Positions 54,289 to 63,002 of a stretch of DNA of 64,000 nt are shown one piece after another. The DNA is from Solidesulfovibrio alcoholivorans DSM 5433 (GTDB lineage: Bacteria; Desulfobacterota; Desulfovibrionia; Desulfovibrionales; Desulfovibrionaceae): assembly GCF_000702665.1 (NCBI RefSeq), contig NZ_JNJA01000004.1, positions 310,001-374,000 on the forward strand. The letters run 5' to 3'. Position 1 is the first letter of the stretch; the number at the start of each line of letters is the position of its first letter. The notes under the pieces are model-generated. The model worked only from the letters and a program-made list of their open reading frames with translations. It ran no database searches and was not told the origin of the DNA. Position numbers and translations under genes: made by a program.

Positions 54289-55719
54289 ATGGATTTGCGC
54301 GAATTAGGGACCATGCTGCGCGAGGAACGGGAGCGGCAGGGCCTGTCCATCGAGGACGTTTCGGACAGGATCAAGATCACGCGCAGCTGTCTGGCCGCCA
54401 TCGAAGACGGCAACGAAAGCGTGTTGCCCCATCCGGTGTACGCCAAAGGCTTCATTAAGAATTACGCCAAGCTCCTCGGCGTGGACCAGGAGGATTTCTC
54501 CAGGCGCCTGGCCGAGGTCTATCAGCCGGAAGAAAACGCGGTGCGGGACGTCCACTTGGTCAAGGACATCCCGGACGACGATTGCGGCTGCACGCCGACG
54601 CCCCGGCGCGGCATCCCCGCGCCGAAAATCCCCCTCGTACCCGCGCTCGTCTGTCTGGCCGTGGTCTTCGTCGTCATCGGCCTGGTCTGGTATCTGTGGA
54701 CCCACGTCTTTTCCCGCTCCGGCGACGTGGTGGAAAACGCCACGCCGCCGGCCGTGACCGAGCCAGCGCCGCCCGCGAAAAGCGAGCCCGAGGTGCCCGC
54801 GCGGCCCGTGCCTGTCGTGCCGCCCCAGAAGCCGGTGGATGCAGAGCCTGTCGTCCCGAGCGCGCCCGTTGCGCCCGCGACGCAGACTCCTGCGCTTAAG
54901 GAGCGTCAGCTTCCGGCCGTGGCCGAAACCAAGCCTGCCGCCGAAGCGAGGCCGGCGTCCCCGGCCGCGCTGAGCCCGGACGACCAGGCGACCCAGGACA
55001 TCGCCACCAGCGGCCCGCCCACGCCCGCCGCGCCGCCGGCCATTCCGCCCGCGCCCGAAGCCGCGGTCGTGCCGAGCGTCCAGCCCGGCAAGACCTTCAC
55101 CGTGGGCGAGGCCGGCCCCCACGTCGTCTCCATCGTGGCCAATGACCGCTGCTGGCTTCAGGCCGGGGCCGACGGCGGGGCCATGCACGAAACCATGCTG
55201 GAAAAGGGCGACGCCTTCACCGGCCGTTTCGCCGACTATCTCCTCGTGCGCCTGGGCAATGCCGGCGCGGTGGAGATCCGCTTCGACAACAAACTCTATC
55301 CGCTCCAGGCCGGCAAGGGCTCGGTCAAGACCCTCAAGTTCGTGGCGAAAAAAAGCGACGACGCCGCTGCCAACTCCGCCGCGCCAGCTCCGGCTCCGGC
55401 GACGCCGGCCGCTTCCGCCCAGCCGGCGGCGTCCGTGACCGCAAGCACGGCCGCCGCGCCGGCCGCCGGCGGCGAATCGGCTCCGGGCGGTCGCGAGGTC
55501 GAAATCTACGGTCAGGACGGCAGCTGGGTCATCATCACCCCGGACAAGGGGCCGGCCAAGGAAATCTACGTCAAGAAGGGGCAACGGATCAGCGTGCCCT
55601 TCGGCGAAAAGATCGAGATCAAGCTCGGCAATCCGAGCAGCGTGGTTTTCCGCTACGACGGCAAGGAAACCACGGTCGTCACGGAAAAGGGCGAAAGCAA
55701 GACCGTCCGTTTCCCCTAG
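54289..55719 (+). CDS. RodZ-like HTH membrane protein with two C-terminal domains
   Basis: 476 residues. Xre-type HTH at residues 5-70 (LREERERQGLSIEDVSDRIK, YAKGFIKNYAKLLGVD), as in RodZ, one transmembrane helix at about 114-138, and a Pro/Ala/Glu-rich periplasmic linker. Two separate DUF4115-like beta domains follow: about 268-354 (VSIVANDRCWLQAGADGG and FADYLLVRLGNAGAVEIRFD) and about 401-476 (DGSWVIITPDKGPAKEIYVK to the C-terminus). RodZ links MreB to the cell wall; most homologues have only one such domain. GGAGG precedes the ATG. Confidence 0.85.
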   Translation: MDLRELGTMLREERERQGLSIEDVSDRIKITRSCLAAIEDGNESVLPHPVYAKGFIKNYAKLLGVDQEDFSRRLAEVYQPEENAVRDVHLVKDIPDDDCGCTPTPRRGIPAPKIPLVPALVCLAVVFVVIGLVWYLWTHVFSRSGDVVENATPPAVTEPAPPAKSEPEVPARPVPVVPPQKPVDAEPVVPSAPVAPATQTPALKERQLPAVAETKPAAEARPASPAALSPDDQATQDIATSGPPTPAAPPAIPPAPEAAVVPSVQPGKTFTVGEAGPHVVSIVANDRCWLQAGADGGAMHETMLEKGDAFTGRFADYLLVRLGNAGAVEIRFDNKLYPLQAGKGSVKTLKFVAKKSDDAAANSAAPAPAPATPAASAQPAASVTASTAAAPAAGGESAPGGREVEIYGQDGSWVIITPDKGPAKEIYVKKGQRISVPFGEKIEIKLGNPSSVVFRYDGKETTVVTEKGESKTVRFP

Positions 55720-55727
55720 GCGACCTT

Positions 55728-55769
55728 GCGTCGCGTCCCTGAACCCCGCGGGGTTCAGGGACGCGACGC
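55728..55769. repeat. Perfect 42-bp palindrome between the RodZ-like gene and recO
   Basis: Arms of 21 bases each (55728-55748 and 55749-55769) are exact reverse complements with no loop; the centre reads AACCCCGCGGGGTT. No T run follows. It begins nine bases after the RodZ-like stop codon. It could be a transcript-end hairpin, a protein-binding site or a recombination-prone palindrome. Confidence 0.9.
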
Positions 55770-55819
55770 GGCCAAGCGGCCGGTTTCGCCGGCGGGAACG
55801 ATGTGGCGGCGGGGCGGGC

Positions 55820-56569
55820 ATGGAATTTTCCGAACAGGCGCTCGTGCTCAAAGTGGGGCGGTTTCGGGAGATCGACGCCTGGGTGCGCCTTGTGTCCCCG
55901 GTGCGCGGGGTCTACACGGCCTTCGCCTTCGGCGGCCTCAAGAGCCGCCGCCGTTTCCTGGGCTGCCTCGATCCCCTCAACCATGTGCGTTTCAAGGTGC
56001 GCCGCTCGGGCCACGGCGGCTACCATTGCCTGACCGAGGCCAGGCTTCTCGATGCGCCCATGCGCCTGCGCGGCGATCCGAACCGGCTGGGCATGGCCGT
56101 CAACTGCCTGAAATTTTTCGAAGCTGTGCAGATTGGCCCCACGGGCGCGGCCGAGGCCTATGCGCTCCTGCGCGACATGCTCGCCGCCCTGGAAGCGGCC
56201 GAAGCCCCGTCGCCGCTTTTCCCCTTGCTCTTTCGGGCGCGGATGGCCTTCCTGCAGGGCATGTTTCCGGCCTGCGGCCGGTGCGCCGCATGCGGCGCGC
56301 CCCTTGGCGGCCAGGAAGCCGTGTGCCACGTGGAAGCGGGGCGCTTGACCTGCGCCGCCTGTCGGGACGATAACGCCCCGGGCGTGCGGCAGCGTCTCGG
56401 CGCCGGGGCCTTGGGCCTGCTCGAGGCCGCCGTGGGCGGCGACGCCTGCGCCTGGGCGGCCTGCCGCCCCGAAGCGGGCGCGGCGCGGGAGTTTTCCCGC
56501 ACCGTGGATCTGCTCGTGCGCTATCATATGGGACTGGCCTGGGAGCGGGGCGGCTTCGTGCGCGCCTGA
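55820..56569 (+). CDS. recO: DNA repair protein RecO
   Basis: 249 residues. N-terminal OB fold ([39 protein letters not shown]), helical middle, and a zinc finger near residues 153-182 ([13 protein letters not shown] then CAACRDD). It loads RecA at gaps with RecR in the RecFOR pathway. Family assignment rests on the OB fold and the zinc cluster. Confidence 0.87.
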   Translation: MEFSEQALVLKVGRFREIDAWVRLVSPVRGVYTAFAFGGLKSRRRFLGCLDPLNHVRFKVRRSGHGGYHCLTEARLLDAPMRLRGDPNRLGMAVNCLKFFEAVQIGPTGAAEAYALLRDMLAALEAAEAPSPLFPLLFRARMAFLQGMFPACGRCAACGAPLGGQEAVCHVEAGRLTCAACRDDNAPGVRQRLGAGALGLLEAAVGGDACAWAACRPEAGAAREFSRTVDLLVRYHMGLAWERGGFVRA

Positions 56570-56658
56570 CGCTCCCTGCATTTTTGTGCGCTTGCCGGCG
56601 TTGTCGCGCCGCGAGCGCCGCTATTCGACGACGGCGTAACCTTGAAATCGGAGCGACC

Positions 56659-57534
56659 ATGCATTTTCAGGATGTCATCTTGACGCTGCAAAACTACTGG
56701 GCCAAGTCCGGCTGTCTCGTGGTCCAGCCCTACGACACCGAAGTCGGCGCCGGCACCTTCAATCCGGCCACCTTTTTCCGGGTCATCGGCCCCGAACCCT
56801 GGAAGGCCGCCTACGTCGAGCCCTCGCGCCGCCCCACGGACGGCCGCTACGGCGAAAATCCCAACCGCCTGCAGCACTATTACCAGTTTCAGGTCATCCT
56901 CAAGCCCTCGCCGGACAACGTCCAGGACCTTTACCTGGAAAGCCTCGCGGCGCTCGGCGTCTCGGCCGCGGACCACGACATCCGTTTCGTGGAGGATGAC
57001 TGGGAATCGCCCACGCTCGGGGCCTGGGGCCTGGGCTGGGAAGTCTGGCTCGACGGCATGGAAGTGACCCAGTTCACCTATTTCCAGCAGGTGGGCGGCA
57101 TCGACCTGCATCCGGTGTCCGTGGAGATCACCTACGGCCTGGAGCGCATCAGCATGTATCTCCAGCAGAAGGAATCGGTCTACGACCTGGCCTGGAACGA
57201 CCGCGTGACCTACGGCCAGGTGCACCAGCGCGGCGAATTCGAGCATTCGCGCTACAATTTCGAGGAATCGGACGCCGCCATGCTGCTTGCCCACTTCAAC
57301 GACTTCGAGCGGGAATGCAAGCGCCTGTGCGAGCTGGGACTGCCCTGGCCGGCCTATGACTACTGCCTCAAGTGCTCTCATACCTTCAACATGCTCGAAG
57401 CCCGGGGGGCCATCTCCATCACCGAGCGCACCGGCTACATCGGCCGCGTGCGCAACCTGGCCTCGAGCCTGGCCCGCCTCTACGCCGCCCAGCGCAAGGA
57501 ACTCGACTACCCCCTCCTCACGCCCAGCGCATAA
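56659..57534 (+). CDS. glyQ: Glycyl-tRNA synthetase alpha subunit
   Basis: 291 residues. Class IIc catalytic subunit of the bacterial alpha2-beta2 enzyme. Strong family stretches: [63 protein letters not shown] (motif 2 region) and [10 protein letters not shown]. Fourteen bases before glyS. Confidence 0.96.
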   Translation: MHFQDVILTLQNYWAKSGCLVVQPYDTEVGAGTFNPATFFRVIGPEPWKAAYVEPSRRPTDGRYGENPNRLQHYYQFQVILKPSPDNVQDLYLESLAALGVSAADHDIRFVEDDWESPTLGAWGLGWEVWLDGMEVTQFTYFQQVGGIDLHPVSVEITYGLERISMYLQQKESVYDLAWNDRVTYGQVHQRGEFEHSRYNFEESDAAMLLAHFNDFERECKRLCELGLPWPAYDYCLKCSHTFNMLEARGAISITERTGYIGRVRNLASSLARLYAAQRKELDYPLLTPSA

Positions 57535-57547
57535 AGGACCAAACGAC

Positions 57548-59641
57548 ATGCCCCATTTTCTTCTGGAAATCGGATTCGAGGAGATGCCGGCCCGGTTCCT
57601 GTCGGGCCTTGTGGACGAGTCCCGGGCGTTTTTCGCCGCAGCCCTTGCCCAGGCCAAGCTCGACGCCCCGGCCGTCACCGCCTTTGCCACGCCCCGCCGG
57701 CTGGTGGTCAGCGTGCCGGAACTCGCCGTCACGGCGCGCCAGGAAGAGGAGCTCGTCACCGGGCCGCCCGAGAAGGTCGGCTTCGGCGCGGACGGTGCGC
57801 CCACGCCCGCCGCGATCGGCTTCGCCAAGGGCCAGGGCAAGGACGTCGCCGACGTCTTCGTCATGGAAACCGGCAAGGGCCGTTATCTGGCGCTTAAAAA
57901 AAACACCGGCGGCGAGTCGGCCCTGGAGTTGCTGCCGGCCATTTGCCTGGACATGGTCAAAAAGCTGTCGTTTCCCAAGCGCATGCGCTGGGGCAGCCGC
58001 GATTTCGCCTTCGGCCGGCCGGTGCATTGGTTCGTGGCCCTGCTCGGCGACGCCGTCGTGCCCTTCGCCCTGGACGACATCGTCTCGGGCCGCGAAACCC
58101 GTGGGCACCGCATCATGGGGCCGGGGCCGTTTGCCGTGCCCACGGCCGGGGACTATTTCGCCATCATCCGCGACCAGGGCAAGGTGGTGCTCGACGCCAA
58201 GGAGCGCGAAGCCATGGTCCGCTCCCAGGCCGAGGCGTTGGCCAAGGAGGCCGGCGGCACGGCCGTGATCAACCCGGCGCTTCTGGCCGAAGTCACGGGG
58301 CTCACCGAATATCCCGTGGTCATCCTCGGCAGGCTCGACCCCAAATTCCTGGACGTGCCCCGCGAGGTGCTCATCACGAGCATGGAGACGCACCAGAAGA
58401 GCTTCGCCGTGGAAAATGCCGATGGCAGCCTGCTGCCCGTCTTCCTCACGACGCTGGGGCTTGCGCCCGGCAACCTGGAGCTCGTGCGCCGGGGCTGGCA
58501 GCGCGTGCTCACCGCGCGCCTGGAGGACGCCCGCTTCTTCTGGGAGGCGGATCTCGGAACGGATATCGAAACCTGGCAGAAAAAGCTCGAAAGCGTGGTC
58601 TTCCTGGCCGGGCTCGGCAGCATGCGTGACAAGGCCCGCCGCCTGGAGCGCCTGTGCGGCCTGATCGCCGAGATGGCCGGCAAGCCCGAGGTCATGCTCG
58701 AAGCCTCCCAGGCCGGGGGGCTCGCCAAGGTGGACCTCGTCTCGGACATGGTGGGCGAATTCGCCGAGTTGCAGGGCGTCATGGGCGGCATCTACATACG
58801 CCGCAAAGGCCAGTCCAAGTCCGTGTCCCGGGCCGTGGCCGAGCAGTACCTGCCGGCCGGGCCGGACAGCCCCGTGCCGCCGACCCTGGCCGGCGCGATC
58901 CTGTCCATCGCCGACAAGGCCGACACCCTGGCCGGCTGCTTCGGCCTGGACATGGCGCCCACGGGCGCGGCCGACCCGTACGCGCTGCGCCGGGCGGCGC
59001 TCGGCATCTGCCGCATCGTTATCGAACACGGCCTGCGCCTGGACCTCATGGAACTGCTGCAAGCGGCGCTTGACGGCTACGGCGACGCCAAGTTCAAGGT
59101 GGACCGCACCCGCGTGCTGGCGCGGCTTCTGGATTTCTTCGGCCAGCGCCTCAAGGCCTACTTCATGGGCCGGGGCTTCGACACCCTGGTCGTTGAGGCC
59201 GCGGCCGGCGCGTCGTTTACCGACATCGCCCAGCTCGCCGCCCGCATCGACGCCCTGGCCACGTTCGCGGCCAAGCCGGATTTCGACCAGGCCGTGTTGA
59301 CCTTCAAGCGCGCGGCCAACATCATCCGCAAGCAGGGCGTGGGCGCCGGCGTGCCCCTGACCGGCGTGGTCAAGGAAGCGCTTCTTGCCGAACAGCCCGA
59401 CAAGGACTTGGCCGCAGCCTGCGAGGCGGTCTTTCCGCGCTACGACGCCCTGTTCGACACCGGGGACTACGCGGCCGTGTTCGACCTGCTTTATGAGTTG
59501 CGCCCCGCCGTGGACGCCTTCTTCGACAACGTCATGGTCATGTGCGACGACATGGACGTGCGCCTCAATCGTCTGAACCTCCTCAAATCCCTGGTCGATC
59601 GCCTGGGCCGTGTGGCTGACTTCGCCGCGTTGCAGGTGTAG
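57548..59641 (+). CDS. glyS: Glycyl-tRNA synthetase beta subunit
   Basis: 697 residues. N-terminal LLEIGFEEMPARFLSGLVDES and the B3/B4-like and HD-like central part (ALDDIVSGRETRGHRIMG, ITSMETHQKSFAVENADGSLLP, LVSDMVGEFAELQGVMGGIY) identify it; a C-terminal DALR-type anticodon-binding domain completes the chain. The beta subunit binds tRNA-Gly and is essential for charging. Confidence 0.96.
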   Translation: MPHFLLEIGFEEMPARFLSGLVDESRAFFAAALAQAKLDAPAVTAFATPRRLVVSVPELAVTARQEEELVTGPPEKVGFGADGAPTPAAIGFAKGQGKDVADVFVMETGKGRYLALKKNTGGESALELLPAICLDMVKKLSFPKRMRWGSRDFAFGRPVHWFVALLGDAVVPFALDDIVSGRETRGHRIMGPGPFAVPTAGDYFAIIRDQGKVVLDAKEREAMVRSQAEALAKEAGGTAVINPALLAEVTGLTEYPVVILGRLDPKFLDVPREVLITSMETHQKSFAVENADGSLLPVFLTTLGLAPGNLELVRRGWQRVLTARLEDARFFWEADLGTDIETWQKKLESVVFLAGLGSMRDKARRLERLCGLIAEMAGKPEVMLEASQAGGLAKVDLVSDMVGEFAELQGVMGGIYIRRKGQSKSVSRAVAEQYLPAGPDSPVPPTLAGAILSIADKADTLAGCFGLDMAPTGAADPYALRRAALGICRIVIEHGLRLDLMELLQAALDGYGDAKFKVDRTRVLARLLDFFGQRLKAYFMGRGFDTLVVEAAAGASFTDIAQLAARIDALATFAAKPDFDQAVLTFKRAANIIRKQGVGAGVPLTGVVKEALLAEQPDKDLAAACEAVFPRYDALFDTGDYAAVFDLLYELRPAVDAFFDNVMVMCDDMDVRLNRLNLLKSLVDRLGRVADFAALQV

Positions 59642-59675
59642 GGGGCGGGGAGAAAAGAGAAGAGTAGAGAAGAGT

Positions 59676-59737
59676 GAAGAGGCCTCCGGCGGCCAGGGGG
59701 GGCGAGGCCCCTCCTGGACCTCCCGAATGGGGGGAAA
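59676..59737 (+). repeat. REP-like palindromic element, copy B
   Basis: Begins GAAGAGGCCTCCGGCGGCC, then an imperfect hairpin around 59692-59716 and GGACCTCCCGAATGGGGGG, the same order as copy A at 9125-9187. It lies after glyS, where it may act as a transcript-end hairpin. Confidence 0.7.
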
Positions 59738-59762
59738 TATGCGATGAAGGCCGTATTTTGAG

Positions 59763-59791
59763 TTGACAGAGATGCGTTACCAGTTTAGGTA
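59763..59791 (+). promoter_or_regulatory. rpsT promoter
   Basis: Perfect -35 TTGACA (59763-59768), 17 bases, TAGGTA (59786-59791); the leader to the start codon is about 30 bases. Confidence 0.7.
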
Positions 59792-59828
59792 ATTCTGCTT
59801 CAGCGAACACTACACGGAGGAACGATCC

Positions 59829-60098
59829 TTGGCCAACCATAAATCCGCCATCAAACGGCACCGTCAAAGCCTTTTGGCCCGGGCTCGCAACCGGGCGGTC
59901 AAGACCCGCGTGCGCAATGTCATCAAGGCCGTGCGCGTCGCCCTTACCGCTGGCGATTCCGCCACCGCCGAAACCGCGCTGCTGGCCGCGACCAAGATCC
60001 TGGACAAGGCCGCAACCAAGAAGGTCATCCATTGGAAGACCGCCGCGCGCAACATCTCCCGCCTGTCCACGGCCGTCAATAAAAGCAAGCAGGCCTAA
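59829..60098 (+). CDS. rpsT: 30S ribosomal protein S20
   Basis: 89 residues, basic and helical: [34 protein letters not shown] and [17 protein letters not shown] are diagnostic. It binds 16S rRNA early in assembly. Translation starts at a TTG (UUG) codon with CGGAGG upstream; E. coli rpsT also starts at UUG and its translation is autoregulated. Confidence 0.96.
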   Translation: MANHKSAIKRHRQSLLARARNRAVKTRVRNVIKAVRVALTAGDSATAETALLAATKILDKAATKKVIHWKTAARNISRLSTAVNKSKQA

Positions 60099-60126
60099 GC
60101 GCTTCGCGTTCGGCCGTCTGTTTTTC

Positions 60127-60159
60127 GCCCGCCGCGGCTTCTGCCGCGACGGGCTTTTT
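60127..60159 (+). terminator. Rho-independent terminator of rpsT
   Basis: GCCCG-C-CGCGGC (60127-60138) pairs with GCCGCG-A-CGGGC (60143-60154) with one mismatch, followed by TTTTT. Confidence 0.9.
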
Positions 60160-60182
60160 GGCGTTGCCTTGCCTGCCGCTTC

Positions 60183-61361
60183 TTACAGCAGCGGTTTGAT
60201 TTCTTCCAGGATCGCCGCGCATTCCCCCTGAAGTTCCGCATCCACGCCGTACAACCGCCACCACAGGTAGCGCGCCGTGCGCGACGCCTCGTCCCGGTCC
60301 CCGGCCAGGACAAGCACGCGCACGAGCGCGAAAAGGTTCTCCACGGTCTGCTCGCGGCGAAGCGACGCGGCCAGGGCGGAAAGCGCTTCGTCATGGCGAC
60401 CGGCCCGGGCCAGCGCCATGCCGCGCAGGCTCCAGGCGGCGCTTTCGGCGTTGTGGGAGACGACGAGCCTGCGGGAAAGCGCCTCGGCCAGTTCGAGCTT
60501 GCCGCGCGTAAGGAGCAGGGCGATTTTTTCGGATTCGCCGGCGAAATCCCCTGGCTCCGCCGTGCGCATCGGCCCGCCTTCGAGCACGGCGCGCACTGCC
60601 GGGGCGTGGCGCGCGATTTCCGTATCCCCGACGGTGCAATACGTAAGCTGCCTGTCGAAATCGGCCATGGAATGGCGGAACTGCGCCGTGGTCATGTCGC
60701 CGCGGCCCCGTTCGATCTTGGCGGCGTACTCCTGGCGGGAACGGTAAAAGTAGTGGTTGAGCTGTAGGCGCGCGTTGTGGTGCGGCCCGTAGGGGCCGGG
60801 CAGGGGGAAGCCTTTTTCGCTCACGCAGTGCCGGCCCGGCGCGTAGGCGAAATGGTGCGGCGAAAGCGGGGCGGTTACGTACGCCGGGCGCACGATGCTC
60901 TTGATATGGTGGTTGGTGGGGTGCGCGTAGGGCGCGCGTTTGGTGAAGGCTTCGATCTGCAAGCCCGGTGGCGGCGTTTCGTGGCCGGCCGAGCCGAACA
61001 TGACCCAGTTGACGCCAAGGCCGGCAAACTCCTCGAAATCCGTGAGCATCTCGCGCAGATCGTCCTCGCGGCGGGGGAGCAGGAATTCGTCCACGTCGAT
61101 AAAGCCGAGCCAGTTCGTGTCCGGGCCGTGGCTTTCCAGGCAATGGGCGTAGGCGGCAAGCTGCCTGGCCGGCCCGGGCATGTCGTGGATGATGATGTTG
61201 ATGCGGTCGGCAAGGGACGCGAGCGTGTCGCGCAGTGGTAGGCCAGATCCGTTGTCGTAGACGACGAGGCGCTCGACGCCGCGCAGTGCGTGATAGGCCG
61301 CCCACTCGCCGATGCGGGCGTTTTCGTCCTTGGCGATGCAGCACAGGGTCAGGTAGCGCAT
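60183..61361 (-). CDS. Glycosyltransferase (GT2/GT92-like) with C-terminal TPR region
   Basis: 392 residues. The N-terminal half has a GT-A fold pattern found in Glyco_tranf_2_4/GT92-type enzymes: LTLCCIAKDENARIGEWAAYHALRGVERLVVYDNGS and the metal-binding GFIDVDEFLLP (residues 87-97). The C-terminal 130 residues contain TPR-like helices (AESAAWSLRGMALARAGRHDEALSALAASLRRE). Probable cytoplasmic or peripheral-membrane enzyme; sugar and acceptor unknown. It starts 18 bases after the DsrE-like gene. Confidence 0.8.
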   Translation of the reverse strand: MRYLTLCCIAKDENARIGEWAAYHALRGVERLVVYDNGSGLPLRDTLASLADRINIIIHDMPGPARQLAAYAHCLESHGPDTNWLGFIDVDEFLLPRREDDLREMLTDFEEFAGLGVNWVMFGSAGHETPPPGLQIEAFTKRAPYAHPTNHHIKSIVRPAYVTAPLSPHHFAYAPGRHCVSEKGFPLPGPYGPHHNARLQLNHYFYRSRQEYAAKIERGRGDMTTAQFRHSMADFDRQLTYCTVGDTEIARHAPAVRAVLEGGPMRTAEPGDFAGESEKIALLLTRGKLELAEALSRRLVVSHNAESAAWSLRGMALARAGRHDEALSALAASLRREQTVENLFALVRVLVLAGDRDEASRTARYLWWRLYGVDAELQGECAAILEEIKPLL

Positions 61362-61378
61362 GGGCGGTGTTCTGTGGT

Positions 61379-61720
61379 TTACGGCTTGATGTAGGCGAAT
61401 CCCTTGTCCTGGAGGTCCACGAGCTCGACCACGCCTGCGGGGACGATCTCGCACGCGGGCAGCAGCGCCTCCGGGGCCACGTCGAAGTGGCGCATGGCAT
61501 TGCGGCACACGCGCACGCGCAGTCCCCGCGCAGCCAGTGCGGCGATTTGCCGGGCGTGTTCGCCGTCGGCGGTCATGAGCCGGATCGCCGGGCCGTTGAC
61601 CAGGAGGACTGCGGTGAAGTCCTCCTGGACGAGGGCATCGAAATAGTTCGTGGTGTTGGTCAGCGCCATGTGAAGCGCCGCCGCGTCCTGGTCCACGTGA
61701 AAGACCACGTCGAAATGCAT
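61379..61720 (-). CDS. DsrE-family protein
   Basis: 113 residues. The DsrE/DsrF-like fold is suggested by FHVDQDAAALHMALTNTTNYFDAL, TAVLLVNGPAIRLMTAD and AALAARGLRVRVCRNAM; the single Cys in VRVCRNAMRHF fits the family's conserved-Cys position. Family members handle sulfur or selenium transfer. It lies 23 bases after selD, and in other bacteria a DsrE-type protein (YedF) is linked to selenium metabolism, so a related role is reasonable inference. Confidence 0.8.
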   Translation of the reverse strand: MHFDVVFHVDQDAAALHMALTNTTNYFDALVQEDFTAVLLVNGPAIRLMTADGEHARQIAALAARGLRVRVCRNAMRHFDVAPEALLPACEIVPAGVVELVDLQDKGFAYIKP

Positions 61721-61743
61721 GGCGCCCTCCCGGTTTGGGCGGT

Positions 61744-62787
61744 CTAAATGATACGCAGCCGCACGGCTTCACCCGTTGCCGCAACCACCCGGCCGATGAC
61801 CGCAGCAAGGTCTCCCGCGTCCTCGAGCATCCGCCGCGCCGTGGCCACCTTGTCTTCCGGCACGGCCAGCACCATGCCGCCCGAGGTCTGGGCGTCGAAG
61901 ACGAGGTCGCGCCTGATCGGGTCGCAGCCTGCGGCCACGGAGACCGTTTTCGCGCAGTATTCGCGGTTGGCGAAGCTCCCGGCCGGCAGCATGCCGTAGC
62001 CGGCCATCTCCACGGCCTCGGGCAGGAAGGGCACGGCGGCAAGGTGCAGTTCCACGGCCACGCCCGAGCCGGCCGCCATCTCCAGCAGATGTCCGCCAAG
62101 GCCAAAGCCCGTCACGTCCGTGGCCGCCTTGAGTCGCAGTTCCCGGATCACCCGCCCGCCGGCGGCGTTGAGCCGGCCGGCCCAGCGGAAAAGCTGGTCC
62201 TCGATCGCTGTGGGGTCGCCGAAGCCGCCCTTGAGCGCCGTGGCCAGCACGCCGGTGCCGAGCGGTTTGGTGAGCAGCAGCACGTCGCCCGGCACAAGCC
62301 CCGTGTTGGAGGCGAAGGCATGGGCATCGACTAGGCCCGAGACGGCCAGACCGTACTTGATCTCCTTGTCCTCCACGCTGTGCCCGCCGGCCGGCACGGC
62401 CCCGGCTTCGAGGATAGCCTCCAGTCCGCCTCGCAGGATTTCGGTCAGGATTGCGCGGTCCATGGTCTTTACGGGGAAGCAGACGATGTTCATGGCGGCA
62501 AGCGGTTCGCCGCCCATGGCGTAGACGTCGGACAGGGCGTTGACCGCAGCGATGCGGCCGAACTTGAACGGGTCGTTGACGATGGGCGTGAAGAAATCCA
62601 CGGTCTGCACGAGTCCCCTGCCGTCCGGAAGGCGCACCACGGCCGCGTCCTCGTTGACGCCGCTTGCGGTCAGCAGCCGAGGATCGGTCACGGGCGGCAA
62701 GCCCTGCAAGACGGCCTCCAGGTCCCCCGGGGCGATCTTGGCCGCTCAGCCGGCGGCGGTGACGGTCTTGACCAGTTCGATGCTCAC
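61744..62787 (-). CDS. selD: Selenophosphate synthetase SelD, a UGA-encoded selenoprotein
   Basis: 347 residues counting selenocysteine. The frame starts at GTG 62787, with AAGGAG five bases before it, and contains TGA at codon 14 (62746-62748) in the context KTVTAAG-U-AAKIAPGDLEA. In all SelD proteins this is the catalytic Cys/Sec position (GC/UxxK), and the conserved Lys follows. Downstream are GVNEDAAVVRL, TVDFFTPIVNDPFKFGRIAA, AGGHSVEDKEIKYGLAV, ATDVTGFGLGGHLLEMA and DAQTSGGM. It makes selenophosphate from selenide and ATP for selenocysteine synthesis. Without readthrough, the gene would be called from an internal codon (62709) and lose its active site. Confidence 0.95.
62710..62748 (-). 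promoter_or_regulatory. UGA codon and candidate SECIS hairpin of selD
   Basis: Directly after the TGA (62748-62746) the arms CGGCC (62744-62740) and GGCCG (62716-62712) pair, enclosing 23 bases with further pairing (AGATC with GGACCT, one mismatch) and a GC-rich apical loop. This is where a bacterial SECIS element must lie. Confidence 0.55.
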
Positions 62788-63002
62788 GGGCGCTCCTTGT
62801 CCAGAATCATTGCAAGATCATGCACCAGGGCGTCGCGGTCAAGGCCGAAGCGCGCCGCGAGGCCCGTGACCGTTTCGAAAAGCCCCTGGCACAGTACGCA
62901 ACAGCCGGCTTCGGCGTCGCAGGCGCGGAAGACGGCCTCGGTTTCGGGATGGGCGGCCACGAGGTCGAGGACCGTGGCCGCGTCGGGATCAAAGGGCGTC
63001 AT
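62784..63002 (-). CDS. Small CxxC protein (DUF1858/ScdA-N-like)
   Basis: 72 residues. TVLDLVAAHPETEAVFRAC, then GCCVLCQGLFETV (C34, C35, C38) and a helical ending LDRDALVHDLAMIL resemble the DUF1858 domain, a short redox-disulfide-containing helical fold also found at the start of ScdA/hybrid-cluster-linked proteins. Its start overlaps the end of the ABC exporter gene by 14 bases, and its stop overlaps the selD start by four bases (GTGA), so it is translationally coupled to selD. Confidence 0.75.
   Translation of the reverse strand: MTPFDPDAATVLDLVAAHPETEAVFRACDAEAGCCVLCQGLFETVTGLAARFGLDRDALVHDLAMILDKERP

Noticed and set aside
61744..62709. selD as a truncated gene or pseudogene starting at 62709
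   Set aside because: The frame upstream of the TGA keeps SelD similarity and has a good start and ribosome-binding site; readthrough as selenocysteine explains it.
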